NCBI GenBank assembly: GCA_948468495.1
Contig: CAOKJI010000163.1
Location: forward strand, 1-5,459
Length of the DNA stretch: 5,459 bases
Reading direction: 5' to 3'
Source: an uncultured Dorea sp.
Lineage (GTDB): Bacteria; Bacillota_A; Clostridia; Lachnospirales; Lachnospiraceae
This document shows, one piece after another, positions 1 through 5,374 of this stretch. How positions within the stretch are numbered: the first letter of the stretch is position 1; each line of letters opens with the position of its first letter. The notes under the pieces are model-generated. The model worked only from the letters and a program-made list of their open reading frames with translations, did not search any database and was not told the DNA's origin. The translations under genes and the position numbers were made by a program.

Positions 1-180
1 CATTGCCTCGCCCTCTGCGGCGACGCTTTCTTCCTGCTTTTGTACTTTTACACTCTGGGCTCTTTCTTCTTTTATCCTCTCTTCTACCGCATGATAGCTG
101 ATTTGATATGCTCCTGACACCAACATCAAAACAGCCAGTCCTACAATTACAAAACCGATACTATACTTCTTATCATTCAT
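1..180 (-). CDS. Small membrane-anchored protein, N-terminal part (runs off the left edge)
   Basis: Only the first 60 codons are present. They open MNDKKYSIGFVIVGLAVLML and continue without a stop to the edge. Residues 7-25 form one hydrophobic segment after a short charged head (NDKK), which fits an uncleaved signal anchor with the rest outside the cytoplasm. From about residue 34 the chain turns highly charged (EERIKEERAQSVKVQKQEE) and then Glu/Ala/Gly rich, like a linker ahead of an extracytoplasmic domain. The start is well supported: AAAGGAG lies 8 nt before the ATG. The gene follows the flippase after a 99-nt leader that contains a striking nested hairpin around this start. I do not recognise the family from this part. 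Small anchored proteins with a BofC-like C-terminal domain occur in Lachnospiraceae and would fit a sporulation neighbourhood, but the diagnostic domain lies outside the window, so that is a guess. Confidence 0.75.
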   Translation of the reverse strand, partial: MNDKKYSIGFVIVGLAVLMLVSGAYQISYHAVEERIKEERAQSVKVQKQEESVAAEGEAM

Positions 181-211
181 AAAGGCAACTCCTTTTTCGT
201 ATAGTATCGGT
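154..211 (-). promoter_or_regulatory. 13-bp perfect inverted repeat enclosing the ribosome binding site and start codon
   Basis: Positions 154-166 read ACCGATACTATAC and 199-211 read GTATAGTATCGGT, a perfect 13-bp inverted repeat around a 32-nt loop. On the minus-strand mRNA the 5' arm (211-199) lies in the leader, the loop holds the AAAGGAG ribosome binding site and the ATG (180-178), and the 3' arm (166-154) is inside the coding region. The 3' arm starts with the last base of the fifth codon and ends with the Gly at codon 9. As RNA this would be a stable stem controlling translation of the small membrane protein. As DNA it could be an operator for a dimeric regulator, although the 32-bp centre is long for that. 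The repeat is seen directly; the role is inferred. Confidence 0.6.
181..195 (-). promoter_or_regulatory. Small hairpin pairing the Shine-Dalgarno sequence of the leftmost gene
   Basis: On the mRNA, AAAGG (195-191) can pair with CCUUU (185-181) across the 5-nt loop AGUUG, immediately before the AUG at 180. The 5' arm is most of the Shine-Dalgarno sequence AAAGGAG (195-189), so folding would hide the ribosome binding site. It is nested inside the larger 154-211 inverted repeat. A 5-bp stem with two G-C pairs is weak alone and could be chance; its position is what makes it notable. Confidence 0.4.
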
Positions 212-259
212 CTGATATTTATAAATTATTCAATTGACGTCGAAGAAACCTTGTTACTG

Positions 260-279
260 TGTACAAATAACGAATCCAT
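260..279 (-). repeat. Leader element copy A, just after the flippase stop codon
   Basis: Read on the minus strand this is ATGGATTCGTTATTTGTACA, directly after the TAA of the flippase gene. A near copy lies directly after the ybeY stop at 2020-2042. With two small gaps (1 and 2 nt), 18 of these 20 bases match, including the uninterrupted ATTTGTACA. Function unknown. It may be a shared regulatory sequence or the trace of an old duplication. Confidence 0.3.
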
Positions 280-1938
280 TTATCTCCGGCTGTTTAACAG
301 ATGGAATTTTCTCAGAATCCTTACAATGCTTCTTCCCTTGGGTACCATAAGCAGTTCCCGCTCCGTCACGCCGCCAAGTAAAATCAGGCTGATAAAATAA
401 GTGATGATAGCGGTAAGAAGCGCGGCAACCGTAGCAATCCGCGGTATGGAAAATAATTCAAAGAACAGGCGTACCAGCATAGAAAAAATACTCATAATTA
501 CCGATGCAATGGCCGGAATGATAAAGGTCTTCTTTCGCTCCTGCACATAACCGCAGACCCGCTCCAAATCTCTGGCATTCAGAATACAGATTGCGCCTGC
601 AAAGATAATTTTGCTGGCAACAATGGAATAAATGCTCCACTTAAAGGCTACCAGCATAATATACAGCGCTACCAGATGAATCACCAGAGAAATCGCCGCA
701 TTCTTTACCGGCTTCGACATATAATCCATTCCCTGCAGCGCCGCGTTCGTAACCGTAGACAGACAGAAGAACACTACGGATATGCCGCCAATCTGCAAAA
801 GCAGCGCCGGAATTGTATTATCCTGTGTAAAATACAACAAATCCAGAATAGGTCTCGCAAGCGTTATAAATCCTGCCGCGCAGGGAATCGCAATGATCAT
901 ATTAAAACGGCTGACAATATTGATTTTATTATGTATTTCCTTACGGGTTCCCGTCTGAATCGTGGCCACAAGGCTGGGCATAAAGGAAGCGGCCAGCGCG
1001 CTGGCTACGCTTAAGGGAATATTCGTCATCGTATCATACTGACCGCTGAACATTCCTAAGAGTTCCGTATATTCCTTCTCCGAAACGCCCTGAGCAGCCA
1101 TAACATTTGTAAACACTGCCTGGTCCAGCAGATTACTGATATTATATACCGTTGCGCTTAAGATAACCGGCGCAATGGTAAGTAAAAGGAGTTTGTAGAT
1201 ATAACGCCAGCTCTCTCTCCTGTGTCCTCTGTCTCTTCGCATCTGACGTCTTAAGACCTGCTTATATATTGCAAATAAAAACAGCAAGAACAATAGAGCC
1301 GCAAAAGCTCCTGCAACCGTTCCCAGCGTTGCTCCCGCCGCGGCATAAGCCGCGCCGTAAGTATTCTTGTCTTCGCCGGAAGCCATGCTCTCTCCGAACT
1401 TTAACAACATATATGCTCCCGCGATACTGACAATAGCATTCACAATCTGCTCGATGGTCTGGGAAAACGCAGTGGGCATCATCGTTCCAAACCCCTGAAA
1501 AAATCCCCGGAACACACCGAGAAACGCCACAATAAGAATACAGGGCGCTAACACTCTGAGAGCATATACAGACATCTCTACTTTCATAATATCCGCAGCG
1601 ATAAAACCAGCGCCAAAGAATACAACCGCCGTCACAACGCCTCCGGTGAGCACCGCAAATGTCATGGCCCCCTTATATACCCGGTACGCATTCCTGTACT
1701 GGCCTGTGGCAACTCTTGCGGATACCAGTTTGGAAACTGCCATGGGAAGGCTGTATGAAGTAAGCATCAGGGCAAGATTATACACCTGAAACACGATACC
1801 GTAATATCCGTTTCCTTCTGAGCCCATGATATTTGTAACTGGAATGCGGTAAGCCAGTCCAATAATTTTCGTAATTAATGCAGTCGCCGCAAGAATTGCT
1901 CCCTGCATCAAAAAACCGCCGTCTTTTTTCTTTGCCAT
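280..1938 (-). CDS. SpoVB/YtgP-type polysaccharide or lipid II flippase (MOP/MATE-like exporter)
   Basis: This 552-residue polytopic membrane protein is hydrophobic almost throughout. It belongs to the multidrug/oligosaccharidyl-lipid/polysaccharide (MOP) exporter superfamily, the group with SpoVB, YtgP and MurJ. Members of this branch flip undecaprenyl-linked cell wall or polysaccharide precursors across the cytoplasmic membrane; SpoVB of B. subtilis is needed for the spore cortex. Family-like stretches are GLAYRIPVTNIMGSEGNGYY from residue 27, FRGFFQGF at 143-150 and MPTAFSQTIEQIVN at 154-167. A strongly basic cytoplasmic loop lies at about 226-242 (RRQMRRDRGHRR core). Length fits the family. 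The frame stays open upstream to 2106, but that extension runs into ybeY and is not membrane-like. The ATG at 1938 has GTGGAG 6 nt upstream, so it is preferred. A 103-nt spacer with a possible sigma-G-type promoter precedes it. Whether it is the SpoVB or the YtgP (vegetative) paralogue cannot be told, so no symbol is given. Confidence 0.88.
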   Translation of the reverse strand: MAKKKDGGFLMQGAILAATALITKIIGLAYRIPVTNIMGSEGNGYYGIVFQVYNLALMLTSYSLPMAVSKLVSARVATGQYRNAYRVYKGAMTFAVLTGGVVTAVVFFGAGFIAADIMKVEMSVYALRVLAPCILIVAFLGVFRGFFQGFGTMMPTAFSQTIEQIVNAIVSIAGAYMLLKFGESMASGEDKNTYGAAYAAAGATLGTVAGAFAALLFLLFLFAIYKQVLRRQMRRDRGHRRESWRYIYKLLLLTIAPVILSATVYNISNLLDQAVFTNVMAAQGVSEKEYTELLGMFSGQYDTMTNIPLSVASALAASFMPSLVATIQTGTRKEIHNKINIVSRFNMIIAIPCAAGFITLARPILDLLYFTQDNTIPALLLQIGGISVVFFCLSTVTNAALQGMDYMSKPVKNAAISLVIHLVALYIMLVAFKWSIYSIVASKIIFAGAICILNARDLERVCGYVQERKKTFIIPAIASVIMSIFSMLVRLFFELFSIPRIATVAALLTAIITYFISLILLGGVTERELLMVPKGRSIVRILRKFHLLNSRR

Positions 1939-1975
1939 ATTCTGCTCCACAATCGAACCCTTGTATTGTTGCCAA

Positions 1976-1991
1976 GTCATTTCTGAATGAC
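1976..1991 (-). other. Small hairpin in the ybeY-flippase spacer
   Basis: GTCATT (1976-1981) and AATGAC (1986-1991) form a perfect 6-bp stem around a 4-nt loop. Flanking ATTGT/ACAAT on the mRNA could extend it over an internal loop. No U-tract follows, so it does not look like a terminator. It is part of the 103-nt untranslated stretch 1939-2041, and its role is unknown. Confidence 0.25.
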
Positions 1992-2011
1992 GTACACAAT
2001 TGCTTCTATGA

Positions 2012-2041
2012 TACGATGCTGTACAAATACAACGGTATTCA
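2012..2041 (-). promoter_or_regulatory. Possible sigma-G-type (forespore) promoter for the flippase gene
   Basis: Read on the minus strand, TGAATA (2041-2036) is followed after 17 nt by CATCGTA (2018-2012). The Bacillus sigma-G consensus is about TGAATA, 17-18 nt, CATACTA, so both boxes and the spacing fit well. The first box starts one base after the ybeY stop, leaving about 65-70 nt of leader before the flippase ATG. This is a match by eye only. The related SpoVB of B. subtilis is usually placed under the mother-cell factor sigma-E, so a forespore assignment would be unexpected. Confidence 0.35.
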
Positions 2042-2042
2042 T
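2020..2042 (-). repeat. Leader element copy B, just after ybeY
   Basis: This is the second copy of the element at 260-279. On the minus strand it starts with the last base of the ybeY TGA codon and ends in TATTTGTACA. It differs from copy A by two substitutions and 3 inserted bases. It overlaps the candidate sigma-G promoter and makes up most of its -35/-10 spacer. Confidence 0.3.
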
Positions 2043-2536
2043 CACCTAAGAATGCCAAGCGTATTAAGCGCCTGTCTCTGCCTGTCCTCCATAACGACCC
2101 GCTCATCGTCTGTCATATGGTCGTAACCTATTAAGTGTAACATAGAATGAGCAATTAAGAAAGCAAATTCTCTTTTTACCGAGTGTCCGTATTCCTCCGC
2201 CTGCCGGATTACTCTACTCTTAGAAATTGCGATATCTCCCAGTACAAGTTCGCCTGTCTCCGGGTCAAAGCAATCCTCCCTGTCTTCTAAAAAATCAAAT
2301 GTTCCCGGCGTCTCATACTCAATCATCGGAAAAGACAGCACGTCCGTCGGCCGGTCAATCCCCCGAAATTCCAGGTTCATCTTATGAATCTCCGTATCAT
2401 CTGTCAGCAGAAGATTCACCTGTGCCTCGTAGGGACAACCGGCATCCTCAAGAACAGTCTCCGCCACCTTTTTGGCCAGCTCTTCACCGGGAAGCGCAAG
2501 CTCTTCCTTCCCCTCTTCTTCAAAATATAGAGTCAT
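2042..2536 (-). CDS. ybeY: Endoribonuclease YbeY, rRNA maturation factor
   Basis: YbeY is a single-strand-specific, zinc-dependent endoribonuclease of the cytoplasm that takes part in 16S rRNA 3' end maturation and ribosome quality control. The 164-residue product carries the UPF0054 signature HSMLHLIGYDH, whose three zinc-binding histidines are at 130, 134 and 140 (HxxxHxxxxxH). Other conserved pieces are FRGIDRPTDVLSFP at 57-70 and LGDIAIS at 99-105. Length is close to the usual 150-165 residues; a short acidic stretch at about 72-95 lies between the two conserved blocks. The start is secure: AAAGGAG, which overlaps the phoH stop codon, lies 8 nt before the ATG. The gene begins 14 nt after phoH and is surely cotranscribed. 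phoH-ybeY adjacency is widespread in bacteria and supports a joint role in RNA metabolism. Confidence 0.96.
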   Translation of the reverse strand: MTLYFEEEGKEELALPGEELAKKVAETVLEDAGCPYEAQVNLLLTDDTEIHKMNLEFRGIDRPTDVLSFPMIEYETPGTFDFLEDREDCFDPETGELVLGDIAISKSRVIRQAEEYGHSVKREFAFLIAHSMLHLIGYDHMTDDERVVMEDRQRQALNTLGILR

Positions 2537-2550
2537 TCCCGCAATCTCCT

Positions 2551-3543
2551 TTAACCTTGTCTTCTCTTTCGTTCTCTCGGACGGGCCTTCTTCGATTCAT
2601 AATCTTCATATGCCTTCACAATCCTCTGTACCAGCGGATGTCTCACCACGTCTCTGCTGGTCAGGCGGCAAATCGATATCTCGTCAATGTTCTTGACGAC
2701 AGAAACAGCCGTATCCAGACCGGACACCTGTCCTGCCGGCAGATCCTTCTGGGTTACGTCTCCGGTAATCACCACCTTAGAGCCAAATCCAATCCGGGTC
2801 AGAAACATCTTCATCTGGGCCGGCGTAGTATTCTGAGCCTCATCCAGAATAATGAAGGCATTGTCTAAGGTCCTTCCTCTCATATAGGCAAGAGGAGCCA
2901 CTTCAATCAATCCCCGCTCAGAATTTTTCAGGAAGCTTTCCGCCCCCATAATCTGGTAAAGGGCGTCATACAGCGGTCTTAGATAAGGGTCGATTTTACT
3001 CTGTAAATCGCCGGGGAGAAATCCTAACTTCTCTCCCGCTTCAATCGCCGGTCGGGTCAGTATAATCCGTCCCACCTCGTTATTCTTAAATGCGGTTATT
3101 GCCATCGCCATCGCAAGATAAGTCTTGCCAGTTCCGGCAGGACCCAGCCCAAATACAATCATCTGTCTGCGAATCGCGTCTACATACTTCTTCTGTCCCA
3201 GAGTTTTCGGCTTAATCGGCCTGCCCTGAAGGGTATGGCAGATGACGTCGCCGTCAATCTCTAACACCTTCCCCTCGCTGTCTTCCATAGAGAGCGCCAG
3301 GGTATAGTCTACATTCTGCTCCTGTATCTGATTCCCACGTCTGGAAAGCTCGATAAGCTGGGTAAGAACACTCTTCGCCTTCATGGCGGCGGCCTCTTCC
3401 CCTAATATTTTAACCGTATCATTGCGCGCAATCAGCGTTACGCGAAGCGTTCTCTCTATCTTCTTTGCATAGGCATCAAACTGTCCAAATACGTTCGCCT
3501 GATGGACAGCAGGAATATCTATCGTAGTCTCAATCATCCCCAT
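2551..3543 (-). CDS. phoH: PhoH-family P-loop ATPase
   Basis: PhoH proteins are cytoplasmic ATPases with a helicase-like nucleotide-binding core, linked to RNA metabolism and genetically tied to ybeY; the exact substrate is unsettled. Numbering from the ATG at 3543 (330 residues), a KH-like N-terminal region spans about 15-70. The Walker A motif GPAGTGKT is at 134-141, the PhoH signature block TRPAIEAGEKLGFLPGDLQ starts at 163, the Walker B motif FIILDEAQN is at 230-238, and ITGDVTQKDLP is at 259-269. The C-terminus is strongly basic (KKARPRERKRR), as expected for RNA contact. The start is a choice: GGAGG lies 9 nt before the ATG at 3543, while the ATG at 3537 is 15 nt away and those further upstream have no proper spacing. 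The gene overlaps the end of yqfD by 14 bp, so translation is probably coupled. Confidence 0.95.
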   Translation of the reverse strand: MGMIETTIDIPAVHQANVFGQFDAYAKKIERTLRVTLIARNDTVKILGEEAAAMKAKSVLTQLIELSRRGNQIQEQNVDYTLALSMEDSEGKVLEIDGDVICHTLQGRPIKPKTLGQKKYVDAIRRQMIVFGLGPAGTGKTYLAMAMAITAFKNNEVGRIILTRPAIEAGEKLGFLPGDLQSKIDPYLRPLYDALYQIMGAESFLKNSERGLIEVAPLAYMRGRTLDNAFIILDEAQNTTPAQMKMFLTRIGFGSKVVITGDVTQKDLPAGQVSGLDTAVSVVKNIDEISICRLTSRDVVRHPLVQRIVKAYEDYESKKARPRERKRRQG

Positions 3544-5008
3544 CTGTAACATCCTCCACAATACTGGTCGGACGCTCTGTACCGATATCTGTAATCACTG
3601 TCAGAGTTCCTTTTGCTTCCGCCTGCATAGGCCCTGTGTATATTTTAACATCATTCTCAATAATTTCTACCCCTTTTTTTGTAAGATTATCCGTAAAACG
3701 ACTATATTCTTCGCTTAAAATAGCCTGCAGTCTGTTCTCGCTATAATTAACCTGAGCAGAATTGTAAGGCGTCGTAACTCTTTTTCCCCATGAAACAGGC
3801 AGATAAAAATATTTTCCGATGCGAAGCCGGTTCTGAATCGTCAGTTCTTCCGCATTCGGAAACCGGTTACCGTGAGTTCCCAGCCAAAAAACGCGTTTCC
3901 CTATCTGAAGATACAGCTCTTCCTTTTCCTGATGAATATATTCTTTCGATTCATAACTTAGCTCGCAGCTGTCCTGATAATCCATCGAAACCTGTGCCCG
4001 GATGTCTGCGTCAGACTGATGGAACTGATACCCCGTCGTCTCGCCTGCGTCATTCACTACGGGAACAGCCCCCGTAACCAGAATATCGCCTTTGTGCACC
4101 TCCTGTCCTTCTGCCACGCAGGGAATCCCCTGCCGGACAATCATCGTCGTAATCACGCCGTCGCAATCCGCCACAATGTCCAACCCCTGTCCCACGTTCT
4201 GCTGTCCCGGCATTTCGCTTCCCGGTCCCTCCTCCGGATTCTGCGCCTCTGTTCCGGCGTTCTCCTGCGCCGCCCCGGAATTTCGTGATGCTCCACCATT
4301 CTCCTGCCCTGTCTCCGGATTTTGCGATGCTTCGCCATTCTCCTGCGCCGCTTCCGGATTCTGCGCTGCGATTAAACCATTTACCTGTGAGGTATCCGTA
4401 TTTCCTGAATCTGTACCGCCGTTTTCCGGCATTGTCTGTGCGTCTTCCGCCGTATCCGTCACATCCTTCGAGTCTTCATTTTCCTTAATCTGTACAATCA
4501 GTCTGCATCCTTCGATGGACGCAGAGACCCATATAATCTCGTCATAAGACTTTCGGATGTCCTTCACAATCCGGTCGCAGTCCACCTTTGAAAGCCGCAT
4601 ACCATGTACCACACCCTGCTCCTCCAAAAATGCAATCAAGGCCTCGTCCGTATATTTTCGGTTTCCTTTTACATCAATGCTCCACACAAACAGAGACAAA
4701 AAATAAATAAAAGCAATACTGAGCGCCGCTCCGGCAAAAAATACTTTTCGCTTTCGATACCGGAACAGATAAAAGGGAATTCCAATCCGCTCTGTGACAA
4801 CTACCTTAGCGCCTGTTTTCCGAATAACCGGCTTTAGTTTATGAAATCCGGAAACCGTAATATACATATCGTATGCGCCGTTAGAAGGCGTAATTCCCCA
4901 GATATAAATTCCTCTGTAACTGCAGGCATTTAGAAAGCGCTCCGGAGAATACCCAATCACTCTAATTTTCAAATATCCTTTTATATATCGATAGATGGAC
5001 AGAAGCAA
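3530..5008 (-). CDS. yqfD: Sporulation protein YqfD with a low-complexity repeat insertion
   Basis: YqfD (Pfam YqfD, stage IV sporulation family) is a membrane protein needed for efficient sporulation in B. subtilis, where it is made in the mother cell; its molecular action is unclear. From the TTG at 5008 (492 residues), residues 1-85 form the soluble N-terminal part (YIKGYLKIRVIGYSPERFLN, then CSYRGIYIWGI). Residues 87-111 are a transmembrane helix, followed by a FtsQ/POTRA-like stretch (IDVKGNRKYTDEALIAFLEE) to about 176. The conserved rest (about 277-492) has the DGVITTMIVRQG and GDILVTGAV blocks, suggestive of a biotinyl/lipoyl-like fold. Between them sits about 100 residues of Glu/Asn/Gln/Gly-rich repeats that make it longer than the usual ~400. 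A GTG at 5020 also opens the frame, but it overlaps the AAAGGAG (5026-5020) itself; the TTG lies 11 nt past it and gives the family-like N-terminus. That Shine-Dalgarno overlaps the yqfC stop. Confidence 0.92.
   Translation of the reverse strand: MLLSIYRYIKGYLKIRVIGYSPERFLNACSYRGIYIWGITPSNGAYDMYITVSGFHKLKPVIRKTGAKVVVTERIGIPFYLFRYRKRKVFFAGAALSIAFIYFLSLFVWSIDVKGNRKYTDEALIAFLEEQGVVHGMRLSKVDCDRIVKDIRKSYDEIIWVSASIEGCRLIVQIKENEDSKDVTDTAEDAQTMPENGGTDSGNTDTSQVNGLIAAQNPEAAQENGEASQNPETGQENGGASRNSGAAQENAGTEAQNPEEGPGSEMPGQQNVGQGLDIVADCDGVITTMIVRQGIPCVAEGQEVHKGDILVTGAVPVVNDAGETTGYQFHQSDADIRAQVSMDYQDSCELSYESKEYIHQEKEELYLQIGKRVFWLGTHGNRFPNAEELTIQNRLRIGKYFYLPVSWGKRVTTPYNSAQVNYSENRLQAILSEEYSRFTDNLTKKGVEIIENDVKIYTGPMQAEAKGTLTVITDIGTERPTSIVEDVTDGDD
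4223..4363 (-). repeat. 39-bp tandem repeats inside yqfD (about 3.5 units)
   Basis: Minus-strand units lie at 4363-4325, 4324-4286, 4285-4244 (42 bp, one codon longer) and a partial unit at 4243-4223. They encode QNPEAAQENGEAS, QNPETGQENGGAS, RNSGAAQENAGTEA and QNPEEGP. The DNA is also similar between units (CAGAATCCGGA and GCAGGAGAA recur), so the array arose by recent duplication in multiples of three, keeping the frame open. It lies on the outer side of the membrane if the N-terminus of YqfD is cytoplasmic. Such arrays often vary in copy number between strains. Confidence 0.8.
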
Positions 5009-5019
5009 TCTACTTCTCA

Positions 5020-5026
5020 CTCCTTT
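5020..5026 (-). promoter_or_regulatory. Ribosome binding site that decides the yqfD start
   Basis: AAAGGAG on the minus strand overlaps the TAA of yqfC (5027-5025) and the GTG at 5020-5018. With no spacing, the GTG cannot be its start codon; the in-frame TTG at 5008-5006, 11 nt downstream, is the better choice. Confidence 0.55.
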
Positions 5027-5318
5027 AATTTACATACTTAATCTCCGTGACCTTTCCTGTAATTTTCATCTCATCATTCGTATAATACTCAATCATAAGA
5101 TTTTTGCCTATAATCCGAATCTGGCCAATTCTGGTCTGAATCCGAATCAGCAGTTCCGTATATTCTAAAATCCCTCTATAATTTTCCACTAGCAATTCCA
5201 TCTGACCAACAATTGTCAGAATCGGCGCGCCCATCACGACGTCTTTGGGCATTCCGGCCATATCCGCCACCATTCCGTGAAATTTCTTTTCACCGGATGT
5301 GCTGTTTTTTTCTCTCAT
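5025..5318 (-). CDS. yqfC: Sporulation protein YqfC (YabP/YqfC family)
   Basis: YqfC is a small protein of the YabP/YqfC family, encoded just before yqfD in most endospore formers and part of the mother-cell sigma-E regulon in B. subtilis; its biochemical role is not known. The 97-residue product has a basic, polar head (MREKNSTSGEKKFHG), then the family core MPKDVVMGAPILTIVGQMEL, VENYRGILEYTELLIRIQT and the C-terminal IEYYTNDEMKITGKV. Length is near the B. subtilis protein (about 93). The frame opens at an ATG at 5333, but that codon lies within a terminator hairpin. The ATG at 5318 gives the family-like length, though it has no recognisable Shine-Dalgarno: the U-tract of the terminator ends at the preceding base. 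The yqfC stop overlaps the yqfD ribosome binding site, so the pair is one unit. Confidence 0.92.
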   Translation of the reverse strand: MREKNSTSGEKKFHGMVADMAGMPKDVVMGAPILTIVGQMELLVENYRGILEYTELLIRIQTRIGQIRIIGKNLMIEYYTNDEMKITGKVTEIKYVN

Positions 5319-5360
5319 AAAAAAGCCACACATAGTTTTATGACTATTCTATGTGCGGCT
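5319..5360 (-). terminator. Rho-independent terminator of the right-edge gene
   Basis: On the minus strand AGCCGCACATAG (5360-5349) pairs with CTATGTGTGGCT (5335-5324), a 12-bp stem with one G-U pair and a 13-nt loop. A run of six T (5324-5319, sharing its first base with the stem) follows. It lies 8 nt after the stop codon of the right-edge gene and ends exactly at the yqfC start codon. Confidence 0.8.
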
Positions 5361-5374
5361 CTGTCTGCTTATGC
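5346..5374 (-). promoter_or_regulatory. Possible sigma-E promoter of yqfC, overlapping the terminator
   Basis: On the minus strand GCATAAG (5374-5368) is followed after 14 nt by CATAGAAT (5353-5346). The sigma-E consensus is close to KMATATT, about 14 nt, CATACAnT; the -10 box differs at one position and the -35 box keeps GCATA. The start point would fall near 5340-5338, in the hairpin loop, so the yqfC transcript would lack the 5' arm and escape the terminator. yqfC-yqfD are sigma-E genes in B. subtilis, which supports the reading. Not tested beyond matching by eye. Confidence 0.45.

Noticed and set aside
154..211. Inverted repeat as a transcription terminator
   Set aside because: The loop is 32 nt and contains the start codon, and only four T follow the arm inside the coding region; not a typical terminator.
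181..279. Promoter for the leftmost gene (TTGAAT or TATAAA boxes; GATACTATA as a sigma-K -10 box)
   Set aside because: No pair of boxes with correct spacing was found; the AT-rich stretch alone is not enough.
181..279. Terminator after the flippase gene
   Set aside because: Only weak stems (TTGTAC with GTAACAA) and no U-tract; read-through into the last gene is likely.
676..1014. Plus-strand open frame of 112 codons opposite the flippase
   Set aside because: Basic, low-quality shadow product within a well-supported gene on the other strand.
1939..2106. N-terminal extension of the flippase by 56 codons
   Set aside because: It overlaps the end of ybeY, is not hydrophobic, lacks a ribosome binding site and does not resemble the family; ATG at 1938 has a good site.
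2227..2868. Plus-strand open frame of 213 codons across ybeY and phoH
   Set aside because: It spans two well-identified minus-strand genes and their junction, and its product shows no recognisable domain.
4223..4363. Tandem 39-bp units considered as a CRISPR-like or intergenic repeat
   Set aside because: Units are directly adjacent without unique spacers and keep a coding frame; this is a protein repeat.
4092..4547. Plus-strand open frame of 151 codons opposite yqfD
   Set aside because: It mirrors the repeat-rich, stop-poor insertion of yqfD; the Cys/Pro/Ser-rich product has no ribosome binding site or family features.
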